Part shown: positions 16,029-24,152 of the stretch, piece by piece
Layout: every line of letters begins with the position of its first letter
How positions within the stretch are numbered: the first letter of the stretch is position 1
Source: CAZGUH01 sp964529005
GTDB lineage: Bacteria; Actinomycetota; Acidimicrobiia; Acidimicrobiales; Ilumatobacteraceae
NCBI GenBank assembly: GCA_964529005.1
Contig: CAZGUH010000029.1
Coordinates: forward strand, 1 to 51,105
Direction of reading: 5' to 3'
DNA length: 51,105 bases
Made by a program: the position numbers and the translations under genes
Notes under the pieces: generated by a model
What the model was told of the DNA's origin: nothing
Seen by the model: only the letters and a program-made list of their open reading frames with translations
The model's database searches: none

Positions 16029-16336
16029 GCCGCGTCGCCCTCGTTGAACGCGTTCGTCACTGCCGAGAGGTAGGCCATCGGCTGTGAAGCAAGAAGTGCC
16101 ACGTCACCGGGGTTGTCCGGATCGAAGATCCGTTCCCCGGCTTCGTTGCAAATCAGCCGTGCGGCGGCGCGAGCGATGGCATGCTTGTCCGAGCCTTCTT
16201 TGCGCTCGGCAATCTGCTCCTCGACCTCAGCCACCGTCGGACTCTTCACGTACACCGTGCCCCACTTCGTGGGGACCGGCTTCGGCTTCTCATCCGCCGT
16301 CCCCTGCATTGCAGCGACGAGTTGATCGCGGTTCAT
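16019..16336 (-). CDS. Tail assembly chaperone G (lambda gpG-like, 105 aa)
   Basis: Small acidic-helical protein between the major tail protein and the T frame, the standard place of gpG. ATG at 16336 preceded by AGGAG 10 bases upstream. Contains KWGTVYVKSPTVAEVEEQ. Ends ...DAAGN-stop on the slippery site. Most product terminates here as gpG; a minority shifts to gpGT, the ratio of which matters for loading the tape measure protein. Confidence 0.85.
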   Translation of the reverse strand: MNRDQLVAAMQGTADEKPKPVPTKWGTVYVKSPTVAEVEEQIAERKEGSDKHAIARAAARLICNEAGERIFDPDNPGDVALLASQPMAYLSAVTNAFNEGDAAGN

Positions 16337-16364
16337 GTTGTTGGCTCTCCTGCGCAGCGCTCGG

Positions 16365-17030
16365 TTAGGCTTCCAGGACAAAAATCTGTCCCGTGAGCTT
16401 GAACGTCACCGAGCCCGTCCAGATGGCACCGACCGTGCCCTGGAAGCTCGACTGCTGCACGGAGCCGATCACAATCACCTTGCCGCCATCGCCGGGCAGC
16501 GTGATGCGGATGGCGATCTGTTCGCCTGAGGCCTCCGCCGCACGGATCGCCGCCTGCACCGGCTGATTGGGCGCGAAGTTGAAGTCGAGCTGGAAAGTGC
16601 CGGAATCGGGCAGACCAGTCTCGAACTCCTTGGCCGTCGAACAGATCGTGGTGACGTCGATCTCTTCCGTGGTCCCGCCCTGCTGATTCATGCCCGTGAG
16701 CTCGCAGAACCGGGTGAACAGCAGTTTCTGCACGCGTGCGTCCTGCGGTGATCCGGCCTCGAACGTGGTGTAGCCGGTCGAATCCACACCCGCCAACGCG
16801 AATGATCCCGAGGCGATCGGCGTGTCTACAGGCACGACCGCACCGTTGAGCTCCACCATGCCCGCAATGCCGGCGAGGCGTACAACATCGCCGAGCACGT
16901 AGCCATGCGTCGCAACGGTGGCAATCGCTGGGTCGGCCTGGGTGATGCCGGTGACTGCCTTCATCGCATCCAGACCAGTCTGCACTTCCATGGTCGTGCC
17001 ATTGAACTTGTAACGCTTGCCTTGGGCCAT
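16365..17030 (-). CDS. Major tail (tube) protein (221 aa)
   Basis: Strong ribosome site AAGGAAACGAA before the ATG, fitting high expression. N-terminal MAQGKRYKFNGTTMEVQT and a C-terminal SSFQGTVGAIWTGSVTFKL are typical of lambda V-like tube proteins. The middle carries an extra beta region. Positioned after the DUF3168 tail terminator and before the chaperone pair. Confidence 0.85.
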   Translation of the reverse strand: MAQGKRYKFNGTTMEVQTGLDAMKAVTGITQADPAIATVATHGYVLGDVVRLAGIAGMVELNGAVVPVDTPIASGSFALAGVDSTGYTTFEAGSPQDARVQKLLFTRFCELTGMNQQGGTTEEIDVTTICSTAKEFETGLPDSGTFQLDFNFAPNQPVQAAIRAAEASGEQIAIRITLPGDGGKVIVIGSVQQSSFQGTVGAIWTGSVTFKLTGQIFVLEA

Positions 17031-17048
17031 TTCGTTTCCTTACGGGGT

Positions 17049-17432
17049 TTACGGAGGGGAGCCCGTCAACGCACTTGACGGGTAAAAGACGAAGTCCATG
17101 ACGACGCGATGCGTTTTGGTCTCGTCGTCGAACGTCTCGAAGCCGCCGTCACGGATGCACGGTGGCGACAGCGATTGCATGGCAGCGACGACCTGGTCGC
17201 GGAGGACGGCCGCGGCGCCGTAGGTCTTGGCGACAACGTCCAGTTGCACGCGGGTGTCGTCGAGATTGGTGCCCGCGGTCCCGCAGATGTCGGCCGCCGG
17301 ATTGGAGCTGATCAGCGTGTATCGGATCGCCGGCCACGTCGGCGGGCCGCCGTTAGGCTGCGCGAACGTGTTGGGATAGCAGCGGCCGTGAACCAGCGGC
17401 CCGAGCGTCTGGTGGATAAGCGCGGAGATCAC
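17049..17432 (-). CDS. Tail completion protein, DUF3168 (127 aa)
   Basis: Matches the DUF3168 pattern: hydrophobic N-terminal helix, PAIRYTLISSNP, DDTRVQLDVVAKTYGAAAVLRD and a final HRVVMDFVFYP strand. These proteins cap the tail tube (lambda gpU-like). ATGA overlap with the upstream neck gene. Confidence 0.85.
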   Translation of the reverse strand: MISALIHQTLGPLVHGRCYPNTFAQPNGGPPTWPAIRYTLISSNPAADICGTAGTNLDDTRVQLDVVAKTYGAAAVLRDQVVAAMQSLSPPCIRDGGFETFDDETKTHRVVMDFVFYPSSALTGSPP

Positions 17433-17869
17433 ACGCCCTCCTTCGCCAGTCGCTTGCGCAGTGGCTCCAGCATCGCCTGGATCGTGCCTGCCTGGTCCTG
17501 CTCGATGGCCGGGCGGAGGTACGGTTCGGCCGGCATGTTGACCGTGCCGAACTCGACGAAGCTCGCGTGCGGGGCGCTGGCCTGCTTCGTCTTGGTCTTC
17601 CGGCCGGTCTTGCGCCGCCGCACCGTGACGATGTGCTCGGAGGTCAGCTGTGTGTCTCGCTTGCCCAGCTTCTTCACGATCACGGCGTCGTGCAGCGTTC
17701 CGGTGACGACCGAGGGCGAGCGTTTGATGTTCGTCTGAGCCTGCTTCTTCACCTTGCGCGCACCGCCGGCCGTCGCCTGCGCAGCCGCCTTCAAGGCGAT
17801 GTCGCTCGAGAGGCGCTTCATGCGCTCGCCGAGTTGGCGCAATCCGTCGACGCGCACCCGGGTCACCAT
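17429..17869 (-). CDS. HK97 gp10-like neck protein (146 aa)
   Basis: N-terminal helix GLRQLGERMKRLSSDIALKAA, then basic KVKKQAQTNIKRSPSVVTGTLHDAV and C-terminal HASFVEFGTVNMPAEPYLRPAI, the signature of HK97-gp10 family neck/tail-completion proteins. Two adjacent starts are possible: ATG at 17869, used here, or GTG at 17866. Upstream of it the usual neighbour (head closure protein) is displaced by a 5.5-kb glycan cassette. Confidence 0.85.
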   Translation of the reverse strand: MVTRVRVDGLRQLGERMKRLSSDIALKAAAQATAGGARKVKKQAQTNIKRSPSVVTGTLHDAVIVKKLGKRDTQLTSEHIVTVRRRKTGRKTKTKQASAPHASFVEFGTVNMPAEPYLRPAIEQDQAGTIQAMLEPLRKRLAKEGV

Positions 17870-18564
17870 ACGGCGGCCTCCTCCGCGAGCCACAGCTCGT
17901 CGTGCGGCTTAGGCTGCCAACCGGGTAGCCAGGGGCCGCCGTTGGTGAAGTGAGCGACCTTGACGTCTGCCGGCTTCTCGGCTTCGTTCACGAGCCAGTT
18001 GAAGCCTGCCGGCAATTCGCCGATCTCGATGTCGTGCAGCCAGTAGAACTGGTGCAGCTCGAGCCCACGGCGCGTGTTGACGTCGGCCAGCGAAAGCCGC
18101 CGATTAGCGGGGTGGTCGCAGTTCCACAGCATCAGGCTCGACCAGTTCTTGCGCGCGTAGGCGGTTTGCTTAGCGCCGACCATCTTCGTTTCCGATGTCG
18201 GCACATGCTGATGCTTGACCACTTGCACCGCATAGCGCGGATCGGCCAGGGCGAACAATTCGGCGATGTCGCCAAGGAACACCATGTCGCAGTCGCAGAA
18301 GGCGGCAAAGCCCGTCTGCGCGAGATGCGGGACAAGGAAGCGTGAGATCGCGAACTCCGTTGCCGCCGGCGCGTTGCTGATCAGGTCGTAGATGCCGCCG
18401 CGCGTGTCGGTCGGCCGGCGCAGCAAGCCCGTCGCTGCCAGGCGCTCCGCCACCAGCGGTACGACAGCAACCGACTGGGAGGCGCGCCGGAACAGCGAGG
18501 ACGCCGCGACCTTGTAGGCGCGCTCCTCGGTCGGGTCGAAGCCGATGTAGACGCGGAGACTCAT
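17863..18564 (-). CDS. Glycosyltransferase, GT8-like with DxD (233 aa)
   Basis: Nucleotide-sugar-dependent transferase fold: SLRVYIGFDPTEERAYKVA at the N-terminus, then FCDCDMVFLGDI with DxD at residues 91-93 for metal/UDP-sugar binding. Towards the C-terminus are HQFYWL and an aromatic-rich tail. First of a seven-gene glycan-modification set (17863-23344) on the same strand, each coupled or overlapping. Acceptor unknown: host surface glycan or a virion protein. Confidence 0.8.
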   Translation of the reverse strand: MSLRVYIGFDPTEERAYKVAASSLFRRASQSVAVVPLVAERLAATGLLRRPTDTRGGIYDLISNAPAATEFAISRFLVPHLAQTGFAAFCDCDMVFLGDIAELFALADPRYAVQVVKHQHVPTSETKMVGAKQTAYARKNWSSLMLWNCDHPANRRLSLADVNTRRGLELHQFYWLHDIEIGELPAGFNWLVNEAEKPADVKVAHFTNGGPWLPGWQPKPHDELWLAEEAAVW

Positions 18565-19082
18565 GCCTTACGCGCCTCCACGCGGAAGTCGCGCACCCGA
18601 CGACCGTTGCTGTGAAACACGGTCTCCTTCTCGGCCATCTCGACGAAGCCGTTGTCCGCCAGCAAGGGCGCGATGGTCGCGAATGTCCACCCCCAGCGAT
18701 GCATCATGTAGGGGTTCTCGTGGCGTGGATCGCCATACAGACCCCAGTAGCCAAGCTGGTCGGGATGCCGGCCTTCCCGCGTCACGCCGTCGACGAGGTT
18801 CCGGCAGCACTTGATGACGTCCGGCATCTCTGCGATCAAGGCGCCACCGGGTATGAGCAGACGGCGCCATTCGCGAAGCACTTCGATCGCCTCCCATGGA
18901 TAAAAGTGCTCGAAGATGTGGACTGCGAGAATTTCAGACGCGCAGCCGTCTCCAAGCGGCACCTTCCGCATGTCGCAGAGGATGTCGGGCGAACGTCGGC
19001 CAGGCGTCAGCGCGACATCAATGTTGGTGTAGCCGTCGATGTAGGTCTTGCCGCAGCCGGCATTGATCTTGATCAGCTTCAC
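18561..19082 (-). CDS. SAM-dependent methyltransferase (173 aa)
   Basis: Class I methyltransferase: motif I INAGCGKTYIDGYTNID (residues 6-22) matches the short 'predicted SAM-dependent methyltransferase' family often found in LPS and glycan clusters. Then ILAVHIFEHFYPWEAIEVL and a LIPGGALIAEMPD strand. GTG start coupled to the upstream stop. Probably methylates a sugar or the same acceptor as the neighbouring transferases. Confidence 0.8.
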   Translation of the reverse strand: MKLIKINAGCGKTYIDGYTNIDVALTPGRRSPDILCDMRKVPLGDGCASEILAVHIFEHFYPWEAIEVLREWRRLLIPGGALIAEMPDVIKCCRNLVDGVTREGRHPDQLGYWGLYGDPRHENPYMMHRWGWTFATIAPLLADNGFVEMAEKETVFHSNGRRVRDFRVEARKA

Positions 19083-19684
19083 GCCGCCCTCGCCTTCGTG
19101 TGGTAGACGGTCGTGTGGCGGACCTCGTCGCCTGCGTCATCGGTGAAGAAGTAGACCGCGAGCGATCGGCGCTGACGATCAGGCGGGCACGCAAGCGGGA
19201 CCGGATGGCCGTGCCAGCTCCGGTTATTTGTCTCGAAGATGACGCAGCGACCGGCGACAGGCGCGATCAGCTTCGGTCGATCAAGACCGAGCTGCAGGTG
19301 GCCCTTCCATTCCTCTTGCCAGCCCTCGTTGAGATAGATTAGGGCGTTGGCGCGACGACGCAGGCCGAGTGCCTTCTCGACGTTGTAGTCGTAGTGCATC
19401 CCAAGGAACCCGCCCGGCGGGATGCTATGCAGCGCAGTCTCGCGATACGGGACGATGCCGGCGCGACCGATGGCTTCCTCGATCAGCCACGTCTCGATGT
19501 CGTCGGCCGCCGCACGCGCAGTCGGCGTCAGGTCGTTCGTTGACCACTTCCGCGTGACGCGGCCATCTTCCTTCAGCCAGCCGATGTCCGGCCATTCGGC
19601 ATTGATGGCGCGCACAGTCTCCATCGACAGGTAGTCGTCGATGACGACGTGCGGGAAGGGATCGTTGTAGCGGGTCAACTTCAC
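19079..19684 (-). CDS. 2-oxoglutarate/Fe(II) oxygenase (201 aa)
   Basis: GTG start at 19684 (GTGA overlap). The double-stranded beta-helix metal site is visible: HYDYN (His-x-Asp) near residue 105, distal His in SWHGHP near 163, and the 2OG-binding Arg in RQRRSLAVYFF. The family hydroxylates proteins or small molecules. Its place inside a glycan cassette suggests hydroxylation of the modified acceptor or a sugar. Confidence 0.8.
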   Translation of the reverse strand: MKLTRYNDPFPHVVIDDYLSMETVRAINAEWPDIGWLKEDGRVTRKWSTNDLTPTARAAADDIETWLIEEAIGRAGIVPYRETALHSIPPGGFLGMHYDYNVEKALGLRRRANALIYLNEGWQEEWKGHLQLGLDRPKLIAPVAGRCVIFETNNRSWHGHPVPLACPPDRQRRSLAVYFFTDDAGDEVRHTTVYHTKARAA

Positions 19685-20478
19685 AGCAGCCCCTTGACGA
19701 ACTGCCATGCCTGCGACGCCTCGTCGACTTTCCACTGGAACCAGGCCAGCTTGCGCAGGAAGTCGAGCCGGGTCGCCTCGTCGAACGGCTTGCCGAGCAT
19801 CCACATCGCGGCGCCGTCCTCGGCTTCGAACGGAATACCGGCGACGATGCCGTCGATCGCGACGTTGCTATGCCGGCAGACGACCAGCGACGCACCGTCA
19901 AGGAGCCGCTCGATCGGCGTCGCCATGTCGGTGTCCACAGGTAGGCGCGGGAAGTCGACGCTTCCAGGCTTCGGCCGGTAGACGATGCGGCGCCCCGGAT
20001 AGCGGGACTTGATGTCACGCAGCTTGCGCGTCTCCCATGAGCTCTCGCGCAGGTAGTGCCGCGACTTCTTGCCCAACCCGATCAGCAGGATGTGACCGTC
20101 CGGCCTGTGGGTGTTGCGCAGCTTCACGCCGAGCGCGTCCCAGCGCGAGCCGTCCGCCGGCGCGTGGTCGAGCAGGTGCCAGGGGTGGTCGCGGTCGATC
20201 GACACGCGCAGGTGCCCGACGATCTTCTTGCGCTGGAAGTAGCCGAGATCCCACAACACCGCCTTGCGGCCGCTGGCGACGTGCGCGTCGCGCGCCACCG
20301 CACGATCGGGCGCGCCGTAGCCGTAGAGCACCAGCACGTCGCCCTTGCCCTCGTAGCCCGCCGGCGTGGTGACGTGGTGACCGTCTTCACGTGCGGCCAC
20401 GACCAGCGCGTTCAGCATCAACGTCGCGGTCGGGCTCGCCTGGCGGGTGCCGGTCAGAATTTCGACGTGCACAGCCAT
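19681..20478 (-). CDS. Glycosyltransferase/capsule-synthesis-like protein (265 aa)
   Basis: Rossmann-like protein with GDVLVLYGYG, IVYRPKPGS and SLVVCRHSNVAIDGIVAGIP. The last blocks are the donor-binding pattern seen in capsular polysaccharide (Kdo-type) transferases. It resembles the gene at 21928-22725 in layout (same length, same terminal FxRKLAWFQWKVDEAS-type ending), so the two look like diverged paralogues. Overlaps the upstream gene by 25 bp. Confidence 0.65.
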   Translation of the reverse strand: MAVHVEILTGTRQASPTATLMLNALVVAAREDGHHVTTPAGYEGKGDVLVLYGYGAPDRAVARDAHVASGRKAVLWDLGYFQRKKIVGHLRVSIDRDHPWHLLDHAPADGSRWDALGVKLRNTHRPDGHILLIGLGKKSRHYLRESSWETRKLRDIKSRYPGRRIVYRPKPGSVDFPRLPVDTDMATPIERLLDGASLVVCRHSNVAIDGIVAGIPFEAEDGAAMWMLGKPFDEATRLDFLRKLAWFQWKVDEASQAWQFVKGLL

Positions 20479-21296
20479 TCCTTGTAGCGAGCCGCGACGT
20501 AGTCCAGTGTCGGCACGTTGGCGCGCAGCGCCTCGGCGTACTTGACACGCGCCGCGTGCGGCGTCAGATCGTCCAGCGCGATCGCCATCTCATAGGCATC
20601 ATTGGCGTAGGCGCAGTGCCCGCCGGCGGTCTCCTGGTAGCCGCGCTCGGGGTTGCAGACGATCGGCGTGCCGGTGGCTTGCGCGTTCGCCAGCTTTACG
20701 TTCGACTTCCAGTGCTTCGTCGGGTAGCCGATGTCCTCGCGCACCGCCACCACGATGTCCAGATCCGCGAGCTGGGGGGGATTCAGGCGGAACGTCCAGC
20801 CACGCCGCCCCGCCTCGTCCTCGAGGAACGGACGCCACCAGCCGAGGTAGCGCTCCGCGCCCTCGTAGCCGATGGTGGCCACCTGTTCGCGTACCGGGTT
20901 GACCGCCTGGCCGGGCCGCGCGTGGTGCGGCAGGGCCAAGACCGGGCCGCCGAAGACCTCGCGGACGTCGCTCGCCATTGCTTCGGTCGCTGCCACGATG
21001 CCCGCGGGTCGGACGATCGCGATCTGCTGCTCGAGCCAGCGCATGGCGCGGGGGCGACCGCAGTCGTCCTGCAGTTGCTGCTGCCAGGCGTCGACGATGT
21101 CGTAGATCACCGGCACGCCGTCGCGAAGCGCCATGTGCAGCGCCGGGTTCTGCGGGCGCTTGACTAGGACCAGCGCGTCGAAGCCCTTGACCGAGGCAGG
21201 CTGAGCGCTCACGGTTGCGCCGATGGCGATGCCGAGCTGCTCCGCCCTGACTTTGTATGACCCGGATTTTCCGTTCCCAGTAACGAGGACTCTCAT
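20454..21296 (-). CDS. Glycosyltransferase, GT4/GT-B-like (280 aa)
   Basis: N-terminus MRVLVTGNGKSGSYKVRAEQ, then VPVIYDIVDAWQQ and IVAATEAMASDV, and a C-terminal NVKLANAQATGTPIVCNPERGY with the donor-binding Glu: a GT-B arrangement. The ATG at 21296 overlaps the upstream stop (ATGA). An ATG at 21302 is an alternative. Member of the glycan cassette. Confidence 0.75.
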   Translation of the reverse strand: MRVLVTGNGKSGSYKVRAEQLGIAIGATVSAQPASVKGFDALVLVKRPQNPALHMALRDGVPVIYDIVDAWQQQLQDDCGRPRAMRWLEQQIAIVRPAGIVAATEAMASDVREVFGGPVLALPHHARPGQAVNPVREQVATIGYEGAERYLGWWRPFLEDEAGRRGWTFRLNPPQLADLDIVVAVREDIGYPTKHWKSNVKLANAQATGTPIVCNPERGYQETAGGHCAYANDAYEMAIALDDLTPHAARVKYAEALRANVPTLDYVAARYKEWLCTSKF

Positions 21297-21931
21297 TCCC
21301 ATGTCGCCCCCTTCTTGAGGTTGACGATGGCTGGAACGGCTCGCAGGTTCGCAGCTACATGCAGTCCGCAAACGTTGCGACCATTCAACGGAATAATGTG
21401 GTCGACGTGATGCCGAATCCCTGTAGTAGTGGTGAGCTGGCGCGAGTGCTCGTAAATCGATTGCACTTCTTCCATGTCCACCCAGCCCGGAACCGCTCGA
21501 AGCTTACGAGCATGACGCGCAGCATTCGTCGCAGCCACGCGAGCTACGTTGCTGGCCTTCCACCTCCTTGTGCTAGCGTTAAGAGCTTCGGCGTTCAGTT
21601 GCCGATAGACCGCGGCGACGCGACGCCTTTTCGCCTTGTGGCGGATATATGATTCACGGTCATATGCTGACTTCTTGACCTTGTTGGCCGCCTCCCACGC
21701 TCGCTTGCTTCCACGGATGCGATCGCTGTTCTCATTCCGATAGGCTTTGGAGACTGCGTTTAGCCTGGTAGCGTTTTTCTCGTAGTACGACGCAAATCTC
21801 AGCGCTGCGCATGGGATACAGCCGTAGCTAGAAACAAGTCTTTCAGCAACATGGCCACGCGGACACGCCTTGCCTGTGAAATAGCGCTTCAGGCCAAGGC
21901 GTCTTGCCTCTTCTCGCGTTATGGGCTTCAC
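21293..21931 (-). CDS. HNH endonuclease inserted in the glycan cassette (212 aa)
   Basis: C-terminal HNH motif HHVDHIIPLNGRNVCGLH ... ANLRAV. The N-terminus holds a Cys/His zinc-knuckle pattern (CPRGH ... CIPCAA), followed by a long basic helix-rich stretch. This build is typical of free-standing phage homing endonucleases. The DNA is visibly richer in A/T than the flanking transferase genes, consistent with recent arrival. GTG start coupled to the upstream gene. Confidence 0.85.
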   Translation of the reverse strand: MKPITREEARRLGLKRYFTGKACPRGHVAERLVSSYGCIPCAALRFASYYEKNATRLNAVSKAYRNENSDRIRGSKRAWEAANKVKKSAYDRESYIRHKAKRRRVAAVYRQLNAEALNASTRRWKASNVARVAATNAARHARKLRAVPGWVDMEEVQSIYEHSRQLTTTTGIRHHVDHIIPLNGRNVCGLHVAANLRAVPAIVNLKKGATWE

Positions 21932-22725
21932 GTTGCCATCCTCAGCAAGTGCCGGAACGCCGCGCCGGACGCGATCTCGTCCAGATCCCACATCGCCCAC
22001 GCCATGCGCCGGAACATCGCGAGGCGCGCCGCATCGTCCCGCTTCGGGTCCGCGCCCTCGATCAGGTCGGCCGCGGGGAGGCCCGCCTGCGCGCCGATCC
22101 ACGTCGGACAGTCGTAGAACACGGGGACGCCGGCCAGCAGCACCGAGGCGGCCGCAGTGCTGTTCCAGGTCACGCAGGCCATGACGCCGGCGAGGTCATC
22201 GTCCAGACGCACCGCGGCCGCGCCACGCAGCGCATCCGGGTGCGGCCGAATCCGCGGCTTCACGTCCGGGCAGCGGCGGCGGATGCGATCGAGCATCTGC
22301 TCGGCCCACTGCGGCGGACTCCGGTACGCCGATTCGCCGATGCCGCGCTGGCCGAAGATCAGCACGTCGCCACCGGTGTGCCGCCAGCGGCCGAGCTCCA
22401 CGCCCCAGCCATCCCAGCGTGATGGACCACCGTAGGGCCAGTCACCGGCACCGGCGTGATGACCGAGCGCCAGCGCGTACCAGTTGCCGCCGCGCCACGC
22501 CTTGCCGAGGTGGCCGTTCTCAGCGACGACCACGCGAGCGCCAGCCGCCTCAAAGCGCCGGGCGTCCTCCTCACCCTGGCCGTGGCGGTTCCAGATGACC
22601 AGCACGTCGTCCTTCGCCGGAGACACTACGCGCGACTCGACACGGAAGCCGGCCCGCTCGAGACCCGCCGCGAAGGCATCGCGCCGGTAAGCGATCGCCT
22701 CACGCAGGGATAACTGGGCGCGCAC
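21928..22725 (-). CDS. Glycosyltransferase/capsule-synthesis-like protein, paralogue (265 aa)
   Basis: DDVLVIWNRHGQGEEDA, KPRIRPHPDA and VTWNSTAAASVLLAGVPVF correspond in order to the blocks of the 19681-20478 protein. The set resembles capsule polysaccharide transferases (RPHP and WNSTA-like donor site). GTG start at 22725, overlapping the previous gene by 26 bp. Likely adds or processes a sugar of the same glycan. Confidence 0.65.
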   Translation of the reverse strand: MRAQLSLREAIAYRRDAFAAGLERAGFRVESRVVSPAKDDVLVIWNRHGQGEEDARRFEAAGARVVVAENGHLGKAWRGGNWYALALGHHAGAGDWPYGGPSRWDGWGVELGRWRHTGGDVLIFGQRGIGESAYRSPPQWAEQMLDRIRRRCPDVKPRIRPHPDALRGAAAVRLDDDLAGVMACVTWNSTAAASVLLAGVPVFYDCPTWIGAQAGLPAADLIEGADPKRDDAARLAMFRRMAWAMWDLDEIASGAAFRHLLRMAT

Positions 22726-23344
22726 GAAGCGCCTCCTCGATCGAGGCCACCGGGAAGCAGGCGTAGGCCGAACCCGGCGTGCAGTTCACCACTTCGACGC
22801 CCTCGGCCGCTAGGTCGGCTGCCATCGCCGGCATCTCGCGGCGCCACGTCTCGAACGGCGAGTCCGCCCGCAACGTGTGCGGCTCGTGCCAATGGCCGCC
22901 CTGGCCATCGAAGCCGAGCAGCACGATCCGCACCGCGCCCCAGTGATAGGCGAGGTTCATGGCCTGGTAGCCGCTGTGGCCGCCGCCGTTGACGCCACCG
23001 CCTTGGTGGACCACGGCGGGGTCGCGCGATAGCCCGACGGCCTTGATGCTGCGGATCTGCTGCAGGCCGTACTCGCGCGCCGCGCGATCGTCCTGCGTCC
23101 ACCGCTCTCCGTGAAACAATTGTTTCACGCCGCCCGCGTTATCGCGCCACCAGGTGTAGTCGCAGGCGTAGAGCGCGTCGGCCCATGGCGCCATGCGATA
23201 GGTCGTGTTGATCGCAATGGCGTAGCAGCGGTGCTGCTCGCGCGCGATGCGCACGGTTTCGACCTGTTCAGCGGACAGCGACGACCCGCTCGCAAGGATC
23301 ACGACCGTCGACATGTACCAGCGGCCGTCGCGGTTAGCCATCAT
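22700..23344 (-). CDS. MptE/sialyltransferase-like glycan protein (214 aa)
   Basis: TVVILASGSSLSAEQV, AIAINTTYRMAPWADALYACD and GAVRIVLLGFDGQGG follow the pattern of DUF115/MptE-like and phage glycan proteins, a Rossmann fold with a GxSL nucleotide loop. Start is uncertain: ATG at 23344 (GGGGTGA just upstream) or ATG at 23314, where the conserved region begins. First gene of the cassette, directly after the head closure gene. Confidence 0.65.
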   Translation of the reverse strand: MMANRDGRWYMSTVVILASGSSLSAEQVETVRIAREQHRCYAIAINTTYRMAPWADALYACDYTWWRDNAGGVKQLFHGERWTQDDRAAREYGLQQIRSIKAVGLSRDPAVVHQGGGVNGGGHSGYQAMNLAYHWGAVRIVLLGFDGQGGHWHEPHTLRADSPFETWRREMPAMAADLAAEGVEVVNCTPGSAYACFPVASIEEALRARPVIPA

Positions 23345-23690
23345 TCACCCCGCGCGCGCACATCAGCCACACGAACACGCGGCCGGAATCCGGATCCGGC
23401 AGCACCGCGGCGATGTTGTAGATGTCGACGCGGCCCGGCGAGCCGGCATCCACCGTGTGCAGCGCGCGCATGGTCTCGACCACGCCCGGCCGCCAGCGGA
23501 TGCGGATCTTCGTGGTCACCTGCCCGACGATCCCCTGTCCGGCCAGGAACTCGCGTCCGCTTACCGGCACGATCTCCGCCGGTACGATCTCCGCCCACGA
23601 TGTCCACGTCACGACCGGATCGCCGTGCTCGTCCTGCGACGTCACGCGCTCTTGAAGCGTGATTCGGTGCCGAAGGCGGCCAGCTTCCAT
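23334..23690 (-). CDS. Head closure (head-tail joining) protein (118 aa)
   Basis: MEAGRLRHRITLQERV with ... TSWAEIVPAEIVPVSGREF is the N-terminal pattern of the phage head-tail joining family (SPP1 gp16/HK97-like stopper). Follows the connector gene with no spacer. Overlaps the first glycan-cassette gene by 11 bp. Confidence 0.85.
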   Translation of the reverse strand: MEAGRLRHRITLQERVTSQDEHGDPVVTWTSWAEIVPAEIVPVSGREFLAGQGIVGQVTTKIRIRWRPGVVETMRALHTVDAGSPGRVDIYNIAAVLPDPDSGRVFVWLMCARGVNDG

Positions 23691-24152
23691 TCATGCCACC
23701 GCCGGATCGCGCCAGCGTTCGAGCAAGGCCTCGACCGCGGGAGAGATGGGAGACGCCTTGCCCTCGCGGTCCGCGTACAGCGCGCCCGCCACCAGCAGCG
23801 TCGCCGCCTGCACGTCATACGGCACGCCGCCCGGACTGCCGTTCAGCCACTCCGGCACCAGGTACCGTGGCAGCTCGCGATAGATGACCTTTGCCGGCGG
23901 CCAGTAGAACGGGGGCTGCGAGCTCACTGGACCGACCCATGGCCAGGTCGACACCGACACCGGCGTCGGGTTCGCGGGGTCGTAGACCGGCAGCGTGTCG
24001 TGCGGCCCACGCTCGTGCTGCTTGAGGTAGTTCAGCACGATGGCCGACGCCTGATAGCTGATGTCGGTCAATTTCGCGTCGTCCAGATCGTGGTCGACCA
24101 GGACGTGGTCCTTGACCTGCTGCATGGTGACGAGCTGCGGTGTCGCGGCCAT
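23691..24152 (-). CDS. Head-tail connector, gp6-like (153 aa)
   Basis: Helical protein beginning TMQQVKDHVLVDHDLDDAKL with VPYDVQAATLLVAGALYADREG near the C-terminus, typical of HK97 gp6-like adaptors that bind the portal ring. ATG shares its A with the preceding TGA. Confidence 0.8.
   Translation of the reverse strand: MAATPQLVTMQQVKDHVLVDHDLDDAKLTDISYQASAIVLNYLKQHERGPHDTLPVYDPANPTPVSVSTWPWVGPVSSQPPFYWPPAKVIYRELPRYLVPEWLNGSPGGVPYDVQAATLLVAGALYADREGKASPISPAVEALLERWRDPAVA

Noticed and set aside
23341..23694. Overlapping 117-aa minus-strand frame at the head closure gene
   Set aside because: Arg/Ala/His-rich shadow; the other frame carries the head-tail joining motif.
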